Assembly: GCA_021324915.1 (NCBI GenBank)
Contig: JAJPIC010000004.1
Location: forward strand, 116,894 to 180,893
Source: Beijerinckiaceae bacterium
GTDB taxonomy: Bacteria; Pseudomonadota; Alphaproteobacteria; Rhizobiales; Beijerinckiaceae
Reading direction: 5' to 3'
DNA length: 64,000 bases
A program made the position numbers and the translations under genes. The notes under the pieces were generated by a model, which worked only from the letters and a program-made list of their open reading frames with translations, had not been told where the DNA came from and ran no database searches. Positions 19,334-28,260 of the stretch are shown in pieces. How positions within the stretch are numbered: the first letter of the stretch is position 1; every line of letters starts with the position of its first letter.

Positions 19334-20236
19334 ATGGTCGAGTTCCCTGTCCGGAAGAGGAACATCGTAAGGCCGTCTTTTGTCATCGGCGGTGCTGCCT
19401 CGCTCGCGCTCGCGGGCTTCGTTTCGGGGCCGCTTTCGGCAGGCGATCTGAACCCGGATGTGATCCCGGCGGGCATTCAGGCTTCGATCAATGCCATGCC
19501 GCTTGCCTCGCACCGCGCGGTCTATGATCTCACGCTTCTGCGGGCCATAGGCTCGAAAAGCCCGACTGAAGCGCATGGGCGCATCGCCTTCGACTTCAGC
19601 GGTTCGCCCTGCGAAGGCTATGTCCAGAACTTCCGTCAGATGACCGAGCTGCAGCCCGCGGAAGGCCCCACGCGCGTCTCGGATATGCGTTCGGCGACAT
19701 TCGAGGACGGCAACGGCAAGAGCTTTGCCTTCAAGACGCAGACCACCGTCGACGACGAGCAATCGGACGAGGTCGATGGTCGCGCGCAGCGTGCGGTGCA
19801 GGGCCCGGTATCGGTCGATCTCGTCAAGCCGAAAGAGGCGAGACTCGCATTCGCCCGCGATGTTTTATTTCCGACCGAACATCTGAAATTTATTCTTTCC
19901 GCCGCGAAAGCCGGCAAGAGTTCGCTCGAAGTCAAGGTCTACGACGGCTCCGATACCGGCGACAAAATCTATGAGACGACCACCTTCATAGGCCATCCGA
20001 TCGATACGCCGGCGCAAGAGGCCGCGGCGCAAGCGCTCAAAAATATGCGGCGCTGGCCGGTCTCGATCAGCTATTTCGATGTCGGCAAAAAGGATGAATC
20101 GCCGAACTACACTTTGTCGTTCGAGCTTTATGAAAACGGCGTCTCGCGGGCGCTGCGCCTCGACTACGGCGATTTCGTTCTCGCCGGCGAAATGAAAAGC
20201 CTCCAGCTTCTGCCCACACCGCCATGTCCGAAATAG
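19334..20236 (+). CDS. EipB-like (DUF1849) periplasmic envelope-integrity protein
   Basis: MPLASHRAVYDLTLLRAIGSKSPTEAHGRIAFDFSGSPCEGYVQNFRQMTEL; DUF1849 hallmark. Confidence 0.82.
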   Translation: MVEFPVRKRNIVRPSFVIGGAASLALAGFVSGPLSAGDLNPDVIPAGIQASINAMPLASHRAVYDLTLLRAIGSKSPTEAHGRIAFDFSGSPCEGYVQNFRQMTELQPAEGPTRVSDMRSATFEDGNGKSFAFKTQTTVDDEQSDEVDGRAQRAVQGPVSVDLVKPKEARLAFARDVLFPTEHLKFILSAAKAGKSSLEVKVYDGSDTGDKIYETTTFIGHPIDTPAQEAAAQALKNMRRWPVSISYFDVGKKDESPNYTLSFELYENGVSRALRLDYGDFVLAGEMKSLQLLPTPPCPK

Positions 20237-20432
20237 GCGCCGCGTTGAAGAAATAGGCTGCGCCTTAAAGTTGTGCTCTTTGCTTACCGATTGCACGTTC
20301 ATTTCGAGCGTTTGATCGCGCATGACCTTGCACGCGCGTATATGCGCCCCTGTCGGGCTAGGCCAACAGCCCGAACCTGATCAACTCCTGAATTTCGTGG
20401 AAGATAACAAGCCGACGCTCCGCTAGGGTTAG

Positions 20433-21509
20433 GTGGGCTGCAAGGCGCAATTGCCTTCAATAAGCGGCGAGGGGGGAAGAATGCGCAAGCCCGCGGGACG
20501 AGGCGGAGATCGACCGTCTGTCGAAGATGCCTGCAGGGAAGAGCAGCTCTGTTGGGCGGGCGGCTCGGTGCTGATGCGGACGCAGGGCTCGCAAACCTGC
20601 CATCGCAAGTTCCTCTGCAACGATGTTGTTATCGGGATCGTCCTCTTTGAAGAAACCGGGAGCGAGGTGAGATGGCGTGTCGATCATAGGCTCGCCATGT
20701 ACAAGACTTGGTCGCCGACGATCGCGCCGCACGATCTGATCATCGTTCCGCCCGGCCATGAATTCGAATCCGTCACGCGCGGCAGCGGGCAGGCCTTGTG
20801 GCTCTTCATCGACCCCAAGACGATCACCGACGACGCACGCGTGAGATCCTTTGCGCAGAGAACCACTCTCGACAGTTCCTGGTCGAAGGACCGCTTGCTG
20901 TGGACGATCATTTCCGAGATCAGAAAGGAATGTTCGAACGGATTTCCGCGCGGGTCGGTATTTCTCGAGCAGGCCGCGATGGTGTTCATCACTCAACTCG
21001 CCTATTTTCTCGCCGGCCCCGGGCCGCGGCTCGAGCCGACGCGCGCGCTCTGCGACGACAAGTTGCAGATGGTCATCGATTATTTCCGCAGTAATCTCGA
21101 TCGCAACATCACGCTTTCCGAAGTGTCCGGCCTGGTCGAATTGACGCCTCGATATTTCTGCGCCGCCTTCAAGAAGGCGATGGGCCGGCCGCCGCACAAA
21201 TTCCAGATCGAGCTGCGCGTAGAACGCGCCAAGATGCTGCTCGCAGATCCCAATCTCACTCTCGTTGACATGGCGCTGATGCTGGGGTTCAGCAGCCAAA
21301 GTCACCTGAGCGATTGTTTCCGCCGCATTACGGGCGTAACGCCCGCGCGGTTCAGGGCGGAGATCCGCGCCAAAGCATCCGGGTCCGAACCGCGCGCGAA
21401 AGCGCGGCCTCCCGCATGGGCAGGAATATTGGACGAAGTCGCGCCAGGGCCGAAGGCGAGCGATGCCATCGCCTATCGACCCGAGGCGGAGGGACCGCAT
21501 CACGTGTAG
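20433..21509 (+). CDS. AraC family transcriptional regulator
   Basis: C-terminal double HTH: ITLSEVSGLVELTPRYFCAAFKKAMGRPPHKFQIELRVERAKMLLADPNLTLVDMALMLGFSSQSHLSDCFRRITGVTPARFR. Confidence 0.92.
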   Translation: MGCKAQLPSISGEGGRMRKPAGRGGDRPSVEDACREEQLCWAGGSVLMRTQGSQTCHRKFLCNDVVIGIVLFEETGSEVRWRVDHRLAMYKTWSPTIAPHDLIIVPPGHEFESVTRGSGQALWLFIDPKTITDDARVRSFAQRTTLDSSWSKDRLLWTIISEIRKECSNGFPRGSVFLEQAAMVFITQLAYFLAGPGPRLEPTRALCDDKLQMVIDYFRSNLDRNITLSEVSGLVELTPRYFCAAFKKAMGRPPHKFQIELRVERAKMLLADPNLTLVDMALMLGFSSQSHLSDCFRRITGVTPARFRAEIRAKASGSEPRAKARPPAWAGILDEVAPGPKASDAIAYRPEAEGPHHV

Positions 21510-21779
21510 AGCTTTGATCCTTCGCCTACCGCGAGCCAGACTCGGCGGTTGCGCACGCACGCGCGCTTTCCCGATTTGAAACCAATGTCAAAAGCTTCGC
21601 CGAAAGCCAGACGCATCAGCCGCTTGGGCACAGCGGCGGATTGTGGAATTTTGCCAATGGGGCCCTGATTCTTCGGTGGGGTTTCCCTTTCATAAATTTC
21701 TATCTGGTAGCGCTTGTCCTATGTTTGGACCGCGCGGCTGCGGATGGTCCGCCGCCCCTGGGCGCAACAGGTTCAAGAC

Positions 21780-22151
21780 ATGCAAAAAAGCGTTCTGATC
21801 GTCGAAGACAACGAGCTGAACATGAAACTTTTCAACGATCTGCTCGAGGCGCACGGCTACAAGACGGTGCAGACGCGCAGCGGCGTTGAAGCAGTCGAAT
21901 TGGCGCGCACGCACAAGCCTCATCTCATCCTGATGGACATCCAGCTCCCGGAAGTTTCAGGTTTGCAGGTCACGCAATGGATCAAGGACGACGAAAATCT
22001 GCGCCACATTCCAGTGATCGCAATCACCGCTTTCGCCATGAAAGGCGACGAGGAGAAGATCAGACAGGGCGGCTGCGAAGCCTATCTCTCAAAGCCGATC
22101 TCGGTCGTCAAATTTCTCGAAACGGTGCGCAATTACATCGCCGATCAATAG
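21780..22151 (+). CDS. divK: DivK-type single-domain response regulator
   Basis: [69 protein letters not shown]; immediately upstream of pleD. Confidence 0.9.
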   Translation: MQKSVLIVEDNELNMKLFNDLLEAHGYKTVQTRSGVEAVELARTHKPHLILMDIQLPEVSGLQVTQWIKDDENLRHIPVIAITAFAMKGDEEKIRQGGCEAYLSKPISVVKFLETVRNYIADQ

Positions 22152-22180
22152 GTCGCTCTTAAGCGTAAGGACGAGTTCGT

Positions 22181-23551
22181 ATGACCGCTCGGGTTCTGGT
22201 TGTCGACGACGTCGCGCCCAATCTGAAACTGCTGGAAGCGCGGCTCACGGCCGAATATTTCGACGTCACGACAGCCACGAGCGGCGCCGAGGCCTTGTTG
22301 GCGTGCGGACGCGATGATTGCGACGTCGTCTTGCTCGACGTCATGATGCCCGGCATGAATGGATTCGAAGTTTGTCGCAGGTTGAAGAAGGATCCGGCGA
22401 CTGCGCATATTCCGGTCGTGATGGTCACCGCGCTCGATCAGCCGAGCGATCGGTTCAAAGGGCTCGATGCCGGGGCCGACGATTTCCTCACCAAGCCGAT
22501 CGATGAAGTCGCACTTATAGCGAGGGTGCGCTCGCTCGCGCGGCTCAAAATGGTCCTCGATGAGCTGCGCACGCGCGCGTCAACCTCGGTCAGCCTCGGC
22601 ATGCCGGATCCCTTGGTCCATGCGCTCGCCGAGGACGGGCTGGGCGGCCACTTGCTTCTTGTCGAGGATCGCGCGAGTTCGGCCGATCAGATCAAATTCG
22701 TATTGCGCGACAAATATACGGTCGATGTAGAGCCGGATCCGCAGGAAGCCCTCGTGCAGGCGATCAGCGGCCGCTGCGATCTCTTCATCGTCAGCCTCGG
22801 CCTGCACGGCTTCGATGCGCTACGTCTCTGCAGCCAAATCCGGTCCCTCGAGCGCAGCCGCCAATTGCCCATTCTTTGTCTCGCCGAATTGGAAGACCGG
22901 CCACGGGTTCTGCGCGCGCTCGACATCGGCGTGAACGATTTCCTGACCCGTCCGATCGACGCCAACGAGCTTACGGCGCGCATCCGCACCCAATTGCGCC
23001 GCAAGCGCTATGCCGACAAGCTGCGTGACAATGTTCAAGCCTCGATCGAACTTGCCGTGGTCGATCCGCTGACCGGGCTCAACAATCGGCGCTATTTCGA
23101 GACGCATCTTTCGGCGCTCGTCGGCCAGGCGGCTGACCGCGGCCGACCGCTGTCCTTGATGGTCCTCGACATCGATCATTTCAAGGAAGTCAACGACACC
23201 TACGGGCATGAAGCAGGCGACAGGGTCCTGCGGGGATTTGCCGAACGGGTCCGCCGGGTGATCCGGGTGCCCGATCTCGTCTGTCGCCTTGGGGGCGAGG
23301 AATTCGTCATCGTCATGCCCGACACGCATCTCGACGTCGCGACGAAAATCGCCGAACGTGTCCGGGCGGAAGTCGAAAGGGAGCGGTTCGTGGTCGCCGA
23401 GGATGGATCGCGGATCGCGGTTACGGTTTCAATCGGGCTCGCCGAGCGCGGCCACGACGGGGAGCCGGAGGGGCTTTTCCGGCGCGCCGATCGGGCGCTC
23501 TACCGGGCAAAGTCGAGCGGCCGCAACCGGGTTTCGGCCGAAGCGGCCTAG
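22181..23551 (+). CDS. pleD: PleD: tandem receiver domains plus GGDEF diguanylate cyclase
   Basis: REC1 VLLDVMMPGMNGFEV; degenerate REC2; GGEEF active site preceded by RVPD I-site. Confidence 0.92.
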   Translation: MTARVLVVDDVAPNLKLLEARLTAEYFDVTTATSGAEALLACGRDDCDVVLLDVMMPGMNGFEVCRRLKKDPATAHIPVVMVTALDQPSDRFKGLDAGADDFLTKPIDEVALIARVRSLARLKMVLDELRTRASTSVSLGMPDPLVHALAEDGLGGHLLLVEDRASSADQIKFVLRDKYTVDVEPDPQEALVQAISGRCDLFIVSLGLHGFDALRLCSQIRSLERSRQLPILCLAELEDRPRVLRALDIGVNDFLTRPIDANELTARIRTQLRRKRYADKLRDNVQASIELAVVDPLTGLNNRRYFETHLSALVGQAADRGRPLSLMVLDIDHFKEVNDTYGHEAGDRVLRGFAERVRRVIRVPDLVCRLGGEEFVIVMPDTHLDVATKIAERVRAEVERERFVVAEDGSRIAVTVSIGLAERGHDGEPEGLFRRADRALYRAKSSGRNRVSAEAA

Positions 23552-24057
23552 AGCGAAATGCAAAAAATGGACACAGGTTTTTCGTATGACTCCCGCCGAG
23601 ATGGTCGGAATTGGCCGCGTTCATTGCTTTTGGATCGGAGTGATCCAAAGGCACCGTGATCTAGGGTAAACTGTCCTTTGATGCCTGTTTAGGTAAATAA
23701 AACTTTGTCGGCCGCGGTAAGAATTAATCTGTTTTCTTTTCAATGGCATCGCGCTAACGTTTCGATCCGCGGCCATCGAGGGGAAATCGATCTCGCCGCC
23801 CGGGATGCGGATTTTTAGCAGATTCAACGAGATACCCTGCGGAGTGCTCAGGTCCGCCGCATCTCCTGGGTCCGTAGGGTCGGCCGGCGCGCAAGTGGTT
23901 AGGAGTGGCCTCCTCGAGACACCACTTGCCGCCGGCCACCTTTCATCAAAACGCAAAAAACGCTTTCTGCTCCGCCGGCAGCGCCGAGCGGCTGAAACAC
24001 GCCCTCAGATTTTGGCTGCAAATACCTGAAACGACGGGTTTTTCAGCAAACACGCGG

Positions 24058-24225
24058 TCACTTGATCTTGGTTTCCTTGAACTCGACGTGCTTGCGGGCG
24101 ACCGGATCATACTTCTTGAACGACAATTTCTCGGTCTTGGTCCGCGCGTTCTTCTTGGTGACATAGAAATAGCCCGTGTCCGCAGAGGACAGGAGCTTGA
24201 TCTTGATCATGGCGGCCTTGGCCAT
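24058..24225 (-). CDS. rpmG: 50S ribosomal protein L33
   Basis: 55-aa minus [58 protein letters not shown] (below the ORF-track cutoff). Confidence 0.96.
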   Translation of the reverse strand: MAKAAMIKIKLLSSADTGYFYVTKKNARTKTEKLSFKKYDPVARKHVEFKETKIK

Positions 24226-24325
24226 TTCATTCATCCCATAAATTCAAGCGCGCCGGCGCCGCGCTGCGAAAACATAAGTCTGCGGGGCAGATTTGGCGCG
24301 CACCATAAGGTTGGCGCCTGCCTTG

Positions 24326-25513
24326 TCAAGAACGGCGCCACAACGCGAGACTGAAATAAGCAAAAAGGAGCGCAGCAAGGGCGATGAAGAGGCCGGCGGG
24401 CGCAAGATCGAGCCCCAGGCCCATGAGCGGCGGCCCTGCAAGCATTCCGGCCGAGTAGAGCGCGATGTAAGCGGCATTGCCGCTCGCCAATTCCGCGCCT
24501 TCGTAGCGCGATCCGAGTTGCGCCAGACCCAGAGCATAGAGGCTGCCGACGATTCCGCCCCAAAGGAAGAGAAGGCTCGCAAAGGCGCCTAGTCCGGCTG
24601 CGCGCGCCAAAGGCAGAAGAAGCGCGCCGATTGTGCTGGAGCCGGCAACGAAGAGGAGGAGCCGGTGACGGTCGACGCGATCGGATATGATCCCGATCGG
24701 GGTCTGAAGGACGCCATTGCCGAGCGCGAAGATCGCGACGAGAAAGGCGCCGGTCGCAGGATCAAATCCGCTGCGCAGCGCATAGACCGGCAAAAGCCCC
24801 ATGCCGGCCGTCTCCACGGCGCCATAGACGAGCGCCGCGCAGGTCGCTGCCGGCATCGCGGCGACGAGCGAGAGAATAGAGCGGCGCGCGGGCGCTTCCA
24901 ATACCGGCGCATGTGATCCTGCGATCCCGACCGGCACGCCCGCGAGCAAGAAAAGTCCTATGGCGATCAGAAAGGGCGTATTACCCTCGCCGGCAAGCGG
25001 CAACAATATCGGGCCGACCGCAACCCCGATGGCGAAAGCGGCAGTATAGAGGCCCATGACGAGGCCACGCTTTTTTGGTGCGGCGGCCGAACTGATCCAG
25101 AATTCGCTCGTCGCAAAGAGCACGGTCAGCGCCGCGCCGAACAGGATCCGCAAGGCGAACCAAGGCCAATAGCCGTCGAGCGCAGCAAAGCCGCACAGGC
25201 AGATCGCTCCTGCGAAAAGCGAAAGGATGAGCAGCGCCCTTACTCCGAGGCGGCGCGCGAGCCCCGGAACGAAGGGCGCGGAGGCGAAGGTTGCAAGACC
25301 CCCGGCTGCCGCATTGAAACCGATCGCGCGGCCCGAGTAGCCCGCCTGCGCGAGCCGGACGGCGAGCAAAGTCATCGAGAGGGAGAGGCCGACCCCGGCA
25401 ATAGCCACGGCGGCCGTGGCCGCACCGACAGCGGCGTGGGCGGTGCGCTCGTCCGAGAGCTTGACTGCGCTAGGAGGCGCAGCCGGAGACTTCGGCGGCA
25501 GATTCGAAACCAT
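24326..25513 (-). CDS. MFS transporter
   Basis: Multi-TM; RAIGFNAAAGGLATFASAPFVPGLARRLGVRALLILSLFAGAICLCGFAAL. Confidence 0.85.
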   Translation of the reverse strand: MVSNLPPKSPAAPPSAVKLSDERTAHAAVGAATAAVAIAGVGLSLSMTLLAVRLAQAGYSGRAIGFNAAAGGLATFASAPFVPGLARRLGVRALLILSLFAGAICLCGFAALDGYWPWFALRILFGAALTVLFATSEFWISSAAAPKKRGLVMGLYTAAFAIGVAVGPILLPLAGEGNTPFLIAIGLFLLAGVPVGIAGSHAPVLEAPARRSILSLVAAMPAATCAALVYGAVETAGMGLLPVYALRSGFDPATGAFLVAIFALGNGVLQTPIGIISDRVDRHRLLLFVAGSSTIGALLLPLARAAGLGAFASLLFLWGGIVGSLYALGLAQLGSRYEGAELASGNAAYIALYSAGMLAGPPLMGLGLDLAPAGLFIALAALLFAYFSLALWRRS

Positions 25514-25916
25514 GCATGCGCAGCGCCCATTGATAGCCGATCAGCGCGCCTTTGAACGCGGGCAGAAGCGCAAGGCAAAGCGCCAGCGTCAGGGTCGGCC
25601 AGATCAGAACATGATAGAGGATCGGCAGGTTGGGCGCGAGTTCTTCCACACTGAGCATGAGGGCGCCGATAATATGGCCGACGACCAGGATCGTAAGGTA
25701 GGGCGGCGCGTCATCCGCGCGCTGATGGAACAATTCGGTGCCGCAGACAGGGCAACGATCGTTGACCTTGAGATAGCCGCGGAACATTGCGCCTTTCCCG
25801 CAGCATGGACAACGGCCGACAAAGCCGCGTCGCAGAGCAAGCCAGGCGTTGCGGGGCTCAACTTCGTGGCGAGCCGCGGTCTCCGAGGGGGCTGCCTCGG
25901 TCGCTTCGATTGCCAT
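25470..25916 (-). CDS. DUF983 family protein
   Basis: RRGFVGRCPCCGKGAMFRGYLKVNDRCPVCGTELFHQRADDAPPYLTILVVGHI; two CxxC knuckles typical of DUF983. Confidence 0.9.
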   Translation of the reverse strand: MAIEATEAAPSETAARHEVEPRNAWLALRRGFVGRCPCCGKGAMFRGYLKVNDRCPVCGTELFHQRADDAPPYLTILVVGHIIGALMLSVEELAPNLPILYHVLIWPTLTLALCLALLPAFKGALIGYQWALRMHGFESAAEVSGCAS

Positions 25917-25932
25917 GTTCTGGCCTTTCGTT

Positions 25933-28260
25933 TCAGCCCTTTGCACGTAATCTTGCGCGCCCGGTTCCGCCACCGGACCTCTTGTCGCGGCGGCTTGCCC
26001 TTTTGCCGCCGGCAATGCCGCCTCTGAGGCTTTTTCCTTCGCTGAGCAGTTCGAAGCGCAGCGCCCCGGCGAAGGGAGCCGCTTCGACGAGCCTGACGGT
26101 CACGTCATCGCCGAGCCGATGCGCGGCCCGGGTCTTGTTGCCGATGAGCGCATGCAAGCTTTCTTCGTAGCGGAAATAATCATCGCCGAGCGTCGCCGCC
26201 GGAATGAACCCGTCGGCGCCGGTATCGGTCAGCCTTACGAAGAGGCCGACCTGCGTGACCCCGGAAATCCGTCCGGAAAAGATCGTCCCGACTTGCTCGC
26301 TCAGATGAAGCGCGATCAGGCGCTCGACCGTGTCGCGTTCGGCCGCCATGGCGCGCCGCTCGGCTGCCGAAATCTGCGCGGCGATCTCGGCCAGTTGCTC
26401 AAGGCTCATATCGGGCAGGCCATCGGGCCCGAATTGCAAAGCGCGGATCAGTGCGCGGTGCACAATGAGATCCGCATAGCGGCGGATCGGCGAGGTAAAA
26501 TGCGCGTAGCGGCGCAGATTGAGGCCGAAGTGCCCGTAATTTTCGGCGACATATTCCGCTTGCGCCTGGGTGCGCAGCACGACTTCGCTCACGATATTTT
26601 CGTGTTCCGTGCCCTTCACGCGTTTCAAAATGCCGTTGAACTGTCGGGCGGTGAGCACCTGGCCCTTGGCGAGCCGAATATCGAGCGAAGCTAAGAATTC
26701 CGACAGCGCATTGAGCTTTTCGAGCGTCGGCTCGCCATGCGCGCGATAAATGAAGGCTTGGCGATGCGCCTCCAGCGTCTCGGCCGCAGCGACATTGGCG
26801 AGGATCATGAATTCCTCGATCAAGCGATGCGCCTCGAGCCGCGGCGGCACGATGACGCGATCGACCGTCCCGTCCGGCTTCAAGAGAATCTTGCGCTCCG
26901 GCAGATCGAGGTCGAGCGGCGCGCGTTTCTCCCGCGCGCGCTTCAATGCGGCGTAAGCATCGAAGAGCGGCGCCAGAACGGGTTCGCGGATGTTCCGCGT
27001 CTCGGGTCCCGGCATGCCGTCCCAAGCGGCTTGCACTTGCGCATAAGTGAGTTTCGCCGCCGAGCGCATCATGATGCGGTGCACGCGATGGGAAAGCACG
27101 TGCCCGTCTTTGCCGATCACGATACGGAAGGCGAGGGCCGGGCGATCCTCCCCGGCTTTCAGCGAACAGAGATCGTTCGAAATGCGCTCGGGCAACATGG
27201 GAACGACGCGATCGGGGAAATAGACGGAATTGCCGCGTTCCAGCGCGTCGCGATCGAGCGCCGAGCCCGGCCGGACATAGGCTGCGACATCGGCGATTGC
27301 GACGAATATGACGTGGCCGCCGAGATTGTCCGGATTGGAATCGGGCTGTGCGAAGACGGCATCGTCATGATCCTTGGCGTCGGCCGGATCGATGGTCACG
27401 AGGGGAAGTTCGCGCCAATCTTCGCGGCCGATGCGGGCAGGGGCGCCGGCGCGTTCCGCCTCGGCGAGCGATTCAGGGCGAAAGACATTCGGGATGCCAT
27501 GTGCATGAACGGCGATGAGGCTCATGGCCTTTTCGCTCGACATATTGGCGATGCGCTCGCGGATCTTGGCGCTCGGCGGACCCAAGCGCGCGGAACGGAG
27601 CACATCGACAGCGACGAGATCGCCGTCGCGCGCGTCTCCCGGTTCCGTGACGATGAACTCGCCGCGATTGATGTTGCGCTTGTCGACCGGAACGACCCTG
27701 CCGACCCCATGCGAATCCATGCGGTAGATCCCGAGGATTTGCGACTTGCCACGGTCGAGCAGCTTGACGATGCGCCCGGAATAGGCCGGGTCGCGCGGCC
27801 CAGCGTCACGCCGCAGTTCCGCGCGGATAAGGGCGCGATTGCCGATGCCGGGCACGGCCATGCCCGGACGCCGGCGGCCCGAATGGATCAGGATTTTCGG
27901 TACGGGACCTTGCGCCTGATCCCATTCGACCGGAACGGCGATCAATTCGCCATCCGCATCGCGGCTTTCGATGTCCGCGAGCACCACCGAGGGCAATTGG
28001 CCGGGCTTGTGCAATTGCTTGCGGCGCCGCTCGATGGCGCCTTGCTCCTCGAGTTCGCGCAGCAGGTTTTTCAAGGCGACGCGATCGGCACCTTTGATGC
28101 CGAAGGCGCGGGCGATCTCGCGCTTGCCGATCTTGGCCGGCCTTTGCTCGCGGTCGAGATAGGCGAGGATTTCTTCACGCGAAGGCAGGCTTGACGCCAA
28201 GGACGACTCCGCTTTTCTTGGATCGCGACCGACGGCGGTTTCCCGCGCGGCTTTTTTCAC
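25933..28260 (-). CDS. rnr: Ribonuclease R
   Basis: VTIDPADAKDHDDAVFAQ, YFPDRVVPMLPERISNDLCSLKAGEDR, YAHFTSPIRRYADLIVHRAL, C-terminal S1 domain; GTG start overlapping the topA stop. Confidence 0.92.
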   Translation of the reverse strand: MKKAARETAVGRDPRKAESSLASSLPSREEILAYLDREQRPAKIGKREIARAFGIKGADRVALKNLLRELEEQGAIERRRKQLHKPGQLPSVVLADIESRDADGELIAVPVEWDQAQGPVPKILIHSGRRRPGMAVPGIGNRALIRAELRRDAGPRDPAYSGRIVKLLDRGKSQILGIYRMDSHGVGRVVPVDKRNINRGEFIVTEPGDARDGDLVAVDVLRSARLGPPSAKIRERIANMSSEKAMSLIAVHAHGIPNVFRPESLAEAERAGAPARIGREDWRELPLVTIDPADAKDHDDAVFAQPDSNPDNLGGHVIFVAIADVAAYVRPGSALDRDALERGNSVYFPDRVVPMLPERISNDLCSLKAGEDRPALAFRIVIGKDGHVLSHRVHRIMMRSAAKLTYAQVQAAWDGMPGPETRNIREPVLAPLFDAYAALKRAREKRAPLDLDLPERKILLKPDGTVDRVIVPPRLEAHRLIEEFMILANVAAAETLEAHRQAFIYRAHGEPTLEKLNALSEFLASLDIRLAKGQVLTARQFNGILKRVKGTEHENIVSEVVLRTQAQAEYVAENYGHFGLNLRRYAHFTSPIRRYADLIVHRALIRALQFGPDGLPDMSLEQLAEIAAQISAAERRAMAAERDTVERLIALHLSEQVGTIFSGRISGVTQVGLFVRLTDTGADGFIPAATLGDDYFRYEESLHALIGNKTRAAHRLGDDVTVRLVEAAPFAGALRFELLSEGKSLRGGIAGGKRASRRDKRSGGGTGRARLRAKG

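Noticed and set aside
23552-23662. GAGCGAAATGCAAAAAATGGACACAGG... segment after pleD as a mobile repeat
   Set aside because: Looks like a dispersed intergenic repeat, but no second copy is visible in this window, so it cannot be supported here.
26737-28194. 485-aa plus-strand ORF (and 39230..40723 minus, 10144..11067 minus)
   Set aside because: All lie opposite clear genes (rnr, DegP-like protease, amylo-glucosidase) and show antisense composition.
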